Below, piece by piece: positions 6,317-13,867 of a stretch of DNA of 18,407 nt. The stretch lies in the NCBI GenBank assembly GCA_046757965.1, contig JBHHZI010000057.1:1-18407 (forward strand). The letters are read 5' to 3'. This DNA is from JBHHZI01 sp046757965. GTDB taxonomy: Bacteria; Acidobacteriota; Polarisedimenticolia; SMYD01. The position numbers and the translations under genes are program-made. Position 1 is the stretch's first letter, and each line of letters opens with the position of its first letter. A model generated the notes under the pieces. It saw only the letters and a list, made by a program, of their open reading frames with translations. It was not told where the DNA came from and made no database searches.

Positions 6317-8170
6317 ATGGACATCGACCAGAGCCACGTGGAGGACGGTTTTCTGCCGAGGCCGGGCGACCCGCGCCGGACCGCCGCGACGGCCCGAAAG
6401 CCACGGCGCGGTGGCGACCCGTGGCGCCGCCGGAACGGGCAGGTGCGGTCCCGTCGTCTCGTCGCGTGCGGCGTGGCCGCCCTGGCTGTTGCGGTCGTTC
6501 ACTGTGCAGGCCCCGCACCGGTGAACACCACCGCGGAGGAGGCACCGGCCGATCTGATCCTCATCGACGGCAAGATCGTCACGGTCGATGACACCCAACC
6601 CGAGGTGGAGGCGCTGGCGGCCCGCGACGGTCGCATCGTGGCGCTGGGCGACAGCGGTGAGGTGCGGAGACTGGCCGGGCCCGGCACGGAAATCCTGGAT
6701 CTCGGCGGGCGTCTCGCCGTGCCCGGGTTCATCGAGGGGCACGGGCACTTCATGGGTATCGGTGACGCGGCGATGATCCTCGATCTGACCCACGCGACGA
6801 GTTGGCGCCAGATCGTCGAGCAGGTGCGCGTGGCCGCGGCGGGCGCGGCACCCGGGGTCTGGATCCGGGGACGCGGGTGGCATCAGGACAAGTGGAACGC
6901 CCCACCTGACCCGGCGGTCGAGGGCTTCCCGGTGCATGACAGTCTCAGCCGGGCCGCGCCGGCAAACCCGGTGGTGCTCACGCACGCCAGCGGTCATGCG
7001 AGCTTCGTCAACGCCGCGGCGCTGCGTCTGTCGGGGATCGGTCCCCGGACTTCCGATCCGGCCGGTGGGGAGATCCTGCGGGACAGCTCCGGTCGGGCGA
7101 CCGGGTTGCTGCGGGAGTCGGCTCAGGGTCTCGTCAGCCAGGCACGCGACGCCGGCTCGCCCGCCCGGCGGGAGGCGCAGAACCGCAGGCGAGCCGAACT
7201 GGCCGCGGCGGACTGTCTGAAGAAAGGGATCACGAGCTTTCAGGACGCCGGTGAGAGCCTGGAGACCATCGACTTCCTCCGGCGCCTGGTGGATGAGGGC
7301 CGGGTGCCGCTCAGGCTGTGGGTGATGATCCGCGAACCGAACAAGGTCCTCGCGGACAACCTGGCGGCGTACCGGACCATCGGGTATGGCGACAACCATC
7401 TCACGGTTCGCGCCATCAAGGTCTCCATCGACGGGGCACTCGGTTCCCGCGGGGCCTGGTTGCTTGCGCCGTACAGCGATGCGCCGCAGTCGACCGGGCT
7501 CAACCTGGTCCCGGTCGACGAGGTGCGGCGCACCGCAACACTGGCGAGGGAACATGATTATCAGCTCTGCATTCACGCCATCGGCGATCGCGCCAACCGG
7601 GAGGTGCTGAACATCTACGAGCAGAGTTTCGGTCCCGGGGGCGGTAAGGGGCTGCGCTGGCGGATCGAGCATGCCCAGCACCTGAACCCTGCGGACATCC
7701 CTCGTTTCGGGCAGCTCGGAGTGATCGCCTCGATGCAGGCCATTCATTGCACGTCCGACGGTCCCTGGGTACCCGACCGGCTGGGACAGCGCCGCACGGC
7801 GGAGGGGGCGTACGTGTGGCAGAAACTGATGCGTACCGGGGCGGTGGTCACCAACGGAACCGACGCCCCGGTGGAGGATGTCAACCCCATCGCCAGTTAT
7901 CACGCCTCCGTCTCCCGGCGCCTGAACGACGGCTCGGTCTTCTATCCCGACCAGCGGATGTCACGCATGGAAGCGCTGCGCGCCTACACCATCAACAATG
8001 CCTTCGCCGCCTTCGAGGAGGACCTCAAGGGCTCCCTGGCGGTGGGCAAGCTCGCCGACATCACGGTGCTGTCGAAGGACATCCTCACGGTGGATGAAGA
8101 GGAGATCCCCACGGCGAAGGTCGACTTCACCATCGTCGGCGGCCACGTCGAGTACCGGCGCGGGCCGTGA
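6317..8170 (+). CDS. YtcJ-type metal-dependent amidohydrolase, exported
   Basis: This is a 617-residue hydrolase of amidohydrolase family 3 (YtcJ-like), which uses a metal centre to cleave C-N bonds; the substrate is not predictable from sequence. The ATG follows GAGAGGAG at an eight-base spacing. The N-terminus is long and Arg-rich (1-47), then a hydrophobic core LVACGVAALAVAVVHC (48-63) suggests export or membrane anchoring; His before Cys63 makes it a poor lipobox. The catalytic domain starts at DLILIDGKIVTVD (79-91). Metal and active-site residues are HGH (142-144), Lys368 in AIKVSIDGALGS, His420 in CIHAIGD, His452 in RIEHAQH and Asp516 in NGTDAPV. All family motifs are present and in order, and the C-terminal beta strands (GKLADITVL) close the urease-type fold. 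The frame is open upstream to 5912, but that part is not regarded as translated. Confidence 0.92.
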   Translation: MDIDQSHVEDGFLPRPGDPRRTAATARKPRRGGDPWRRRNGQVRSRRLVACGVAALAVAVVHCAGPAPVNTTAEEAPADLILIDGKIVTVDDTQPEVEALAARDGRIVALGDSGEVRRLAGPGTEILDLGGRLAVPGFIEGHGHFMGIGDAAMILDLTHATSWRQIVEQVRVAAAGAAPGVWIRGRGWHQDKWNAPPDPAVEGFPVHDSLSRAAPANPVVLTHASGHASFVNAAALRLSGIGPRTSDPAGGEILRDSSGRATGLLRESAQGLVSQARDAGSPARREAQNRRRAELAAADCLKKGITSFQDAGESLETIDFLRRLVDEGRVPLRLWVMIREPNKVLADNLAAYRTIGYGDNHLTVRAIKVSIDGALGSRGAWLLAPYSDAPQSTGLNLVPVDEVRRTATLAREHDYQLCIHAIGDRANREVLNIYEQSFGPGGGKGLRWRIEHAQHLNPADIPRFGQLGVIASMQAIHCTSDGPWVPDRLGQRRTAEGAYVWQKLMRTGAVVTNGTDAPVEDVNPIASYHASVSRRLNDGSVFYPDQRMSRMEALRAYTINNAFAAFEEDLKGSLAVGKLADITVLSKDILTVDEEEIPTAKVDFTIVGGHVEYRRGP

Positions 8171-8240
8171 TACGGCGGCCCGCCTCTTCTGCCGGGAGAT
8201 CGATCGTCTGATCGACGTCGCGCGAAGGCACTGGTGATGG

Positions 8241-8270
8241 GTCATTTCACCATGCCGGAGTCATTTCACC
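8241..8270 (+). repeat. Paired direct repeat GTCATTTCACC, possible regulator site
   Basis: Two exact copies of GTCATTTCACC lie at 8241-8251 and 8260-8270, start to start 19 bases apart and so roughly on one face of the helix. They end 18 bases upstream of the -35 box of the promoter at 8289-8317, the usual place for an activator that binds direct repeats. An unlisted repressor or chance duplication are alternatives. Confidence 0.4.
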
Positions 8271-8288
8271 CATTCAGCGAGTGCTTGA

Positions 8289-8317
8289 TTGACGGGCGTT
8301 TGCGGCCAGCGTATGTT
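8289..8317 (+). promoter_or_regulatory. Sigma70-like promoter for the Rid-family gene
   Basis: TTGACG (8289-8294; five of six consensus bases) is followed after exactly 17 bases by TATGTT (8312-8317; four of six). Transcription would begin near 8324, giving a leader of about 160 bases before the ATG at 8485 and probably reading through to the PD40-TPR gene 57 bases after the Rid gene. It is the best promoter match in the window. Confidence 0.5.
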
Positions 8318-8484
8318 CTCGTTCATTCAGTCGTGAGGCACAGAACTTGCTGGAGTCGGAGTTCGTTCTCGCGTGGTGAATCCCACGTCCAGGTTGCGAG
8401 CACGCATCACCTGATGCGCACCCGACGCCAGGGCAGCGAGTCCGGGTGCGAGACCTGAACGTGTCTTGATGACGGGATGGATTG

Positions 8485-9069
8485 ATGAATGATCTTCTCC
8501 TGAACACGCTGCCGGACGTGACCGGCGATCTGAGTGACGATGCCCGTGGAGAACTCGAGGCGCTCGGACTTCGCGGACACACCGGCGATCCCGGGGGACG
8601 GACCCCGGGGCTCGACCCGGTGCCGGGCCGGCAAGGGGTCCCCAAGCGCGCGGTCTCGGCCCTGGAGGTGCTCAACGAGGCCCCGGAGTACGCCCTCCCG
8701 TCATCGTTCAGTCGTGGCGTGCGCGTGGAACTCCCAGGCGCCACCATGTTGTTCCTCTCCGGCACGGCAAGCGTCGATGAAGACGGTGAGACGGTGCATC
8801 CGGGAGATTTCAAGGCTCAGTGCCTGCGCACCTTCCGCAACCTGACCCGGCTGCTCGCGTCGGAGCAGGCGAGCTGGCACGACGTTGTGCGGACCAGCTG
8901 TTACCTCAGGGACATCGAGCGCGATTATGATGACTTCAACCGGATACGGACGTTCTTCATGTCGTCCCTCGGACTCGATCCCCTGCCTGCCAGCACCGGA
9001 ATCCAGGCCAGGCTGTGTCGTTCGGACCTGCTGGTGGAGATCGAGGCGATTGCCATGGTCCCGCGCTAG
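8485..9069 (+). CDS. Rid (YjgF/YER057c) family protein with N-terminal extension
   Basis: The 194-residue product carries a Rid domain over about 75-192: MLFLSGTASVD (88-99), the central helix DFKAQCLRTFRNLTRLL, and the C-terminal strand LLVEIEAIAMV. True RidA deaminases act on reactive enamine/imine intermediates and use an Arg in PARS. Here the matching positions read PAST (168-171), so that Arg is absent; this places the protein in an atypical Rid branch whose reaction cannot be called, although the C-terminal Glu is kept. Residues 1-60 are an acidic then Gly/Pro-rich extension not found in the usual ~130-residue protein. The ATG at 8485 has GGGATGG about four bases upstream; an adjacent TTG at 8482 is an alternative. 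The next gene follows after 57 bases on the same strand. Confidence 0.82.
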   Translation: MNDLLLNTLPDVTGDLSDDARGELEALGLRGHTGDPGGRTPGLDPVPGRQGVPKRAVSALEVLNEAPEYALPSSFSRGVRVELPGATMLFLSGTASVDEDGETVHPGDFKAQCLRTFRNLTRLLASEQASWHDVVRTSCYLRDIERDYDDFNRIRTFFMSSLGLDPLPASTGIQARLCRSDLLVEIEAIAMVPR

Positions 9070-9126
9070 CCGGATCGATCATGAAGCGTTGCGTCGGGAG
9101 TGTGAACACGCTGACGGTACCTTGCC

Positions 9127-11523
9127 ATGAAACCACTTGATACCTTCGCCCGGGTTGCATCGGTCACCGGTCTTTGCGGCCTCGTTCTCGTGTGCGCCCC
9201 ATCGGGGTCGCCGGATGTTGTCCTGCTCCCGGACTGCGCACGCCGGTTGCCGGGGAGCGCGGAACAGGAGGTCGGGATATCCAGGCTCCTGGAGAACACG
9301 ACTGGCGCGGAACACCTGGCGGCGGTCACGGTCGACTATCCCCACGATGAGTCGATCTTCCCGCCGGAGATGGTCGCTCCCACGTTTCGCTGGCACGATG
9401 CGGCGAAGGAAGCGGATCGCTGGCTCCTCAGCGTCTCGTTCGCCGAGGACTCATCCTGCCTCCAGCTCCTTGTCGAAGGGCTGCCTCCCCCGCCGGGAGA
9501 GATCGACCCGATGGTCATCTCGGTCACGAACGCTCTGTATGAGCCCACTCCATACGAGGCATCGGCCCGGACATGGAAGCCCGAGCCGGAGGTCTGGGAA
9601 ACCATCAAGGCCCACTCCGTGGCCGGTACGGCAAGGCTGACGTTCCTGGGCTACCAGCACTCCGACCCGGAGAGAGTGCTCTCTCGCGGCAGCGTCACGC
9701 TGCAGACGTCTCGCGACCCGGCCGGTGCTCCCATCTTCTACCGCGATGTGCCGCTGGTCCCGACCCGGACCAGGAACTCCATCATGCCCTTGCCGCGGGA
9801 AGTCCTGCCCCTGATCAAGTGGCGCCTGCGGGATCTGTCGCGTCCGGAGAGTCGTGTGGTGATGCGGGACATGCCGACCTGCGCCAACTGTCACAGTTTC
9901 TCTGCAGACGGCAAGATGCTCGGCATGGATATCGATGGTCCGTCCGGTGACAAGGGCGCCTATGCATTCACGTCGATCCGGCAGCAACTCGTCATCCCGG
10001 ATGAAGAGATCATGACCTGGAATTCGTACGAGGGGCAGTCGAAGGCGAGGCAGACTCTGGGGTTCATGTCGCAGGTCAGCCCCGACGGAAAAGTTGCTCT
10101 GTCCACGCTGAACGAGGCAATCTACGTGCGGAACTTTCCCGACTTCAAGTTCGGCCAGGTGTTCTACCCCACCCGGGGAATTCTCGCCTACTACTCGCGA
10201 GACACCGGCGAGATTCACGCCCTGCCGGGAGCGGACGATCCGGAATACGTCCAGACCGACGGCGTCTGGACGCCGGACGGGGAGACGGTCATCTTCGCTC
10301 GTGGCAAGGCGAGAGACCCGTTCATCCGGGGACGGCCGCCAGCCCAGTACGCGGGGGATCCGAACGAGACACCGATGCAGTACGACCTCTATCGCGTGCC
10401 GTTCAACGGTGGCAAGGGCGGTCGTGCCGAACCGATCGTCGGGGCATCGGCCAACGGCATGAGCAACAATTTCCCGAAGGTGTCTCCAGACGGCAAGTGG
10501 ATCGTCTTTGTGAAGTGCAAGAACGGTCAGCTCATGAGACCCGATGGCAAGCTCTGGATCGTCCCGGCCGCCGGCGGCGAGGCGCGTCGCATGCGTTGCA
10601 ACACCCCACTGATGAATTCCTGGCACAGCTTCTCGCCGAACGGGCGGTGGCTCGTCTTCTCGTCGAAGTCCAACACGCCCTACACTCAGCTCTTCCTCAC
10701 GCACATCGATGAGAACGGCGACGATAGCCCCGCCTTGCTGATCGAGAACAGTACGGCGGCGAATCGAGCCAGCAATATTCCCGAGTTTGCCAACATCGCC
10801 TACGACGATCTCGTGCAGATCACCGTTCCTCAGGCGGATTACTACCGGGACTATCATCGCGGTGCTGACCTGATGAAGAAGGGGCAGTACGATCAGGCGA
10901 TCACCGCATTCCAGAAGGCGTTGGAGGTCACCGATGATTCGAGGATTCACAACAGCCTGGCTACTGTCATGATGAGACTCGGCAAGAAAGATCTCGCCAT
11001 CGATCATCTTCGTGAGTCGCTGAAGCTGCACCCGGCAAACTACGAGGTCCACAATACCCTGGCGTCCCTGCTGTTCGACGAGGGTGAGTACGACGAGGTG
11101 CGACAGAATCTGGATGACGCCATCCGGCTGTACCCGCAGCAGCCCAGGGCCTGGTCGAACCGGGGAATGGTGGACCTGCAGACCGGCGATTATGCGGCGG
11201 CCATCGAGAACTTCGATCAAGCCCTGCGGATCAGTCCGCGGTATCCGCTTGCCTTCAAGGGGCGTGGCATGGTCTTCGAGACGGTGGGGGATTTTTCGCG
11301 CGCCGTGAGTGACTTCGACCGGGCGATCGAGTTCGATCCCGACGATCCCACGTCGTGGTACTTCCGGGCCCTGATCCGCTCGAAGACCGGGGATCCGCAG
11401 GGAGCGCTGCGGGACGTGGTGCGGGCTCGTGAGGTGGCGCCGCCGGGGATGCCCCAGATTGACGATATCGAGAACCTGCACCGCCGGATCGTCGCCATGC
11501 TCGAGGACAGCAGTCGGCGGTGA
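9127..11523 (+). CDS. Exported PD40 beta-propeller-like protein with CxxCH haem motif and TPRs
   Basis: This 798-residue protein has a hydrophobic N-terminus (about 9-23, ending in VLVC; not a clean lipobox) and three visible regions. Residues 40-240 resemble a beta-rich exported domain. A single CANCH motif (Cys252, Cys255, His256) is the signature for covalent c-type haem; it is followed by SFSADGKMLGMDIDGP. TolB/PD40-like repeats occur near 312 (QVSPDGK), 378 (WTPDGE), 450 (KVSPDGKWIVF) and 497 (SFSPNGRWLVF). Five to six TPRs fill about 573-785, with repeats such as GQYDQAITAFQKALEV and GDYAAAIENFDQALRI. Known TolB-like and TPR modules bind proteins, so a periplasmic scaffold or sensor that carries haem is inferred; no enzyme active site was seen. 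The ribosome site at 9127 is weak, but the signal sequence begins there. It probably shares a transcript with the Rid gene. Confidence 0.88.
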   Translation: MKPLDTFARVASVTGLCGLVLVCAPSGSPDVVLLPDCARRLPGSAEQEVGISRLLENTTGAEHLAAVTVDYPHDESIFPPEMVAPTFRWHDAAKEADRWLLSVSFAEDSSCLQLLVEGLPPPPGEIDPMVISVTNALYEPTPYEASARTWKPEPEVWETIKAHSVAGTARLTFLGYQHSDPERVLSRGSVTLQTSRDPAGAPIFYRDVPLVPTRTRNSIMPLPREVLPLIKWRLRDLSRPESRVVMRDMPTCANCHSFSADGKMLGMDIDGPSGDKGAYAFTSIRQQLVIPDEEIMTWNSYEGQSKARQTLGFMSQVSPDGKVALSTLNEAIYVRNFPDFKFGQVFYPTRGILAYYSRDTGEIHALPGADDPEYVQTDGVWTPDGETVIFARGKARDPFIRGRPPAQYAGDPNETPMQYDLYRVPFNGGKGGRAEPIVGASANGMSNNFPKVSPDGKWIVFVKCKNGQLMRPDGKLWIVPAAGGEARRMRCNTPLMNSWHSFSPNGRWLVFSSKSNTPYTQLFLTHIDENGDDSPALLIENSTAANRASNIPEFANIAYDDLVQITVPQADYYRDYHRGADLMKKGQYDQAITAFQKALEVTDDSRIHNSLATVMMRLGKKDLAIDHLRESLKLHPANYEVHNTLASLLFDEGEYDEVRQNLDDAIRLYPQQPRAWSNRGMVDLQTGDYAAAIENFDQALRISPRYPLAFKGRGMVFETVGDFSRAVSDFDRAIEFDPDDPTSWYFRALIRSKTGDPQGALRDVVRAREVAPPGMPQIDDIENLHRRIVAMLEDSSRR

Positions 11524-11614
11524 CCCGTTGCCGCGGAACCCGGGCCAGCCGGTCTTCGACACGGGTCCCCGGGCAGCCACGCGGGATCCATCGGGAGCGA
11601 GGTCCGGTGCGAAG

Positions 11615-11641
11615 CCGCCGGCGCTGGCACGAAGCCGGCGG
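11615..11641. terminator. GC-rich hairpin between convergent genes
   Basis: CCGCCGGC (11615-11622) and GCCGGCGG (11634-11641) form a perfect eight-base stem with an 11-base loop. It lies in the 171 bases between the stops of the PD40-TPR gene (plus) and the glycosyltransferase (minus), so it could stop transcription from either side. There is no T tract, so intrinsic termination is uncertain; it may simply protect 3' ends. Confidence 0.35.
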
Positions 11642-11694
11642 GACCAGGTCCGACAGATCCGATCAGGGCCAGAAGCGGGTTCTTCGGCCGGTCA

Positions 11695-13599
11695 TCATGG
11701 ACGCCGGGAACCGGTGCCGGGAACCGGAACCGAGCGGTAGCCGGCGATACGGATCGAATCGATCCGCGCCAGGTCGATCGCGTCGGGAAGATCGAAGGCC
11801 ACTCCCCGGTGTGAGGGGAAAAGCAGTCCGAGGGAAACGGGCGCGTCCGGCCGATGACGGATCACGATCTCCGTGGGGTCCGGGGGAGCGCGGAGAGTCA
11901 GGGTGGGATGGCTGCCTGTCTCGATACTCGCGGTCACGGTTCCGGTGTCATCTTCAAACCATCCCGGCCTGTCTCCGGCCGCCGGCACCAGGTCCCAGGT
12001 GCGCACATCGGAATAGACAAGCGGGGGCAACGGGTGAGGGAGCGTCGAGGTCCACGTCACCGCGGTCACGGAGGACAGCAGGGCGTCACCCGTTCGCACC
12101 GTGAGAGCCATCTGGACCGGATAGGGAACTCCCGCCGCCATCACGGCGGGAACACGACGCGTCGCCAGGACCGGCCGCCCGGTGTAGTACTCGAACACGT
12201 GCGGTCCGACATGGAAGATGTAGTAGTACTCGTCGCGGGGCGAGAAGACGTAGCGCGCAGGATGCAGTGGATAGAGATTGCCGCTCCAGAAGATGCGGCC
12301 TGCCGGGCTGGTGACGGCGTCATCGACCCAGGCGGCAAGATTCGCCTCCACCGGCGTTCGAAAGAAGGGCTGCGCCAGCATCCGGCCCTCACGCAGCGCC
12401 GGCACGGTCCCGGCGGCGAGCAGCAGAGCCACGACCCACCGGGTTCTTGACACGGCGGCAGCAGGAGCGGGACGCGGCGGATCCGTTGCAGGGTCGGATC
12501 CCGGTGGGAGCGATCCAGAGTCACGAGGGGTGCCCGCCCGGAGGCGGCTCGAGGCTCCGAACAGACCGTCAAGCCCGCGCACGGCGAAGAAATAGAGCGA
12601 TGGGAGCGCCGGCAGGGCATACCGGATCTCCTTGTGGCTGGAGACGAAGGAGATGAACAGCAGGTGGACGGCCACCCAGAGGCCGTGGAGCGCGTCGGTG
12701 CGTTCCAGGCGATACACGGCCATCAGGACGCCGATGGCCATCAGCAGGAGGACCGGCAGCGTGGAGGAGGCCGCCATCATCGGCAGATACTCCCACCAGG
12801 CCTCGCCGGTGCTTGCCGAGATGCCGCCGAGGCGCATGTTGTGTGCGACCATCCGGGCGAACGACCGGGAGGCGGACAGCGGGCCGCCGCCGGGCACCAT
12901 GTAGATCGCCAGATGGACGAGATAGAAGGCGCCGAGGAGGATCCCGAGGCCGGCCAGATGCTCACGGAGTCGCCGGACGGCTTGCCGGCTTCCGCCGGCA
13001 TGGCCGATGAACTGTCCCGCGACATCCCAGGCCACGGCCACTGGCCAGATCAGGCCGGAGGGGTAGCGGGCCAGCACGGCCGCGAGCACCGCGGCGGCGA
13101 ACGGCAGTCGGCATCGGACGCCGGCTCGTTCCCGGTGACGTTGCACCAGCTCCAGGGCCAGGAGGATGCCGAGTGTCGTCGGAATGTCCGACATGGCAAA
13201 CACGCCATAGCGCGTGACCACCCGGCTGCCGAGGAAGGCGGCGGCTCCCGCCCACGCCACCGGACGCGCAAACCGCCGGGCGAGGGTTCTCGCGACGAGC
13301 CATCCGGTGGCGGCGGTCATGGCGAGGGATACGAGGTGGGCACCGATGAAGGCGGCGATCTCCGGAGCGCCGATGCGCCGCAAGATCAGCAGGGGCACGA
13401 GGAGCAGCGACACCAGAGGTGCCTTGGTGTCCTCGTAGTGATGTACGGGACCGCCGGCCAGCGACCAAGCATTCGACAGGTACCAGTAGCCGTCGTAGCC
13501 CTCCACTCGCAGCGTCACGGCCATCACCAGCTCCGCTGTCAGCCAGAGCAGGATGACGAGGCCGGCGGCGCGGAGCAGCCTCTGGTGACGGTCGTCCAT
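11695..13599 (-). CDS. GT39/ArnT-like polytopic membrane glycosyltransferase
   Basis: The 634-residue protein looks like a GT-C fold, dolichyl/undecaprenyl-phosphate-sugar transferase (PMT_2/ArnT-like), which moves a sugar from a lipid carrier to protein, lipid A or glycan on the periplasmic side. TM1 spans about 10-28. It is followed by the first loop with the acidic residues typical of the fold: EGYDGYWYLSNAW (Asp36) and YEDTKAPL (Glu56, Asp57). About nine to ten further hydrophobic segments run to residue ~415. A second Asp motif, YGVFAMSDIPTT (Asp138), matches the family. Residues ~420-634 form a soluble periplasmic domain. The acceptor and sugar cannot be read from sequence. The ATG at 13599 has only AGG near it. 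The gene is convergent with the PD40-TPR gene and divergent from the sulfatase-fold gene. Confidence 0.85.
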   Translation of the reverse strand: MDDRHQRLLRAAGLVILLWLTAELVMAVTLRVEGYDGYWYLSNAWSLAGGPVHHYEDTKAPLVSLLLVPLLILRRIGAPEIAAFIGAHLVSLAMTAATGWLVARTLARRFARPVAWAGAAAFLGSRVVTRYGVFAMSDIPTTLGILLALELVQRHRERAGVRCRLPFAAAVLAAVLARYPSGLIWPVAVAWDVAGQFIGHAGGSRQAVRRLREHLAGLGILLGAFYLVHLAIYMVPGGGPLSASRSFARMVAHNMRLGGISASTGEAWWEYLPMMAASSTLPVLLLMAIGVLMAVYRLERTDALHGLWVAVHLLFISFVSSHKEIRYALPALPSLYFFAVRGLDGLFGASSRLRAGTPRDSGSLPPGSDPATDPPRPAPAAAVSRTRWVVALLLAAGTVPALREGRMLAQPFFRTPVEANLAAWVDDAVTSPAGRIFWSGNLYPLHPARYVFSPRDEYYYIFHVGPHVFEYYTGRPVLATRRVPAVMAAGVPYPVQMALTVRTGDALLSSVTAVTWTSTLPHPLPPLVYSDVRTWDLVPAAGDRPGWFEDDTGTVTASIETGSHPTLTLRAPPDPTEIVIRHRPDAPVSLGLLFPSHRGVAFDLPDAIDLARIDSIRIAGYRSVPVPGTGSRRP

Positions 13600-13867
13600 G
13601 CCTGTTCTTTAGCACGTTCGGGTCGTCGATCGGGTTCGCGCCGGCCCAGCAGCCCGGAAGAAGCACCACCTGCGTGGTAGATTTGACCTGATGCCAGATG
13701 AATCCGTGCAGTCTGGAACCACCGGCGATGCTGCATGCTGCGGCGGGCCCTCGAAGGCCGTGTCGGAGTCCGGTGGCGTGCGGCGTTCGCCAACGAGCGA
13801 GGCCTGCATGCTGGGCCCCGCCTCGCCGCGACCCGCTTCGTGTGTGGCCGCTGCGCCGGCGTCCGGA
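13600..13867. other. Divergent region before the sulfatase-fold gene
   Basis: The region separates the glycosyltransferase start (minus) from the preferred sulfatase-fold start (plus). The sulfatase frame is open from an ATG at 13691, but the 59 residues it would add are Cys/Ser/Gly/Pro-rich without a fold, and no ribosome site precedes that ATG. A small inverted repeat, ACCAC-CTGC-GTGGT, lies at 13665-13678. TAGATT at 13678-13683 is a weak -10-like match without a -35. No promoter can be called for either gene. Confidence 0.35.

Larger units (their letters stand above)
8171..8484 (+). other. 314-base intergenic region before the Rid-family gene
   Basis: No gene is supported here. The stretch is less GC-rich than its surroundings. 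Near the amidohydrolase stop there is a weak hairpin, CGATC-GTCT-GATCG (about 8201-8214), with no T run. The rest holds the repeated element and promoter listed separately, and a leader of roughly 160 bases before the ATG at 8485. Short open frames in it have no ribosome site and no recognisable product. Confidence 0.5.

Noticed and set aside
6182..7903. 573-residue minus-strand open frame opposite the amidohydrolase
   Set aside because: The opposite strand carries all YtcJ-family motifs in order; this frame has no recognisable fold and is an antisense shadow.
8485..8664. Rid N-terminal extension as a separate peptide or RiPP-like leader
   Set aside because: It is continuous in frame with the Rid domain, with no stop, no second ribosome site, and no modification genes nearby.
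9451..11580. 709-residue minus-strand open frame opposite the PD40-TPR gene
   Set aside because: It mirrors a confidently assigned plus-strand gene in GC-rich DNA, is rich in Arg, His, Val and Gly with no domain, and has no ribosome site.
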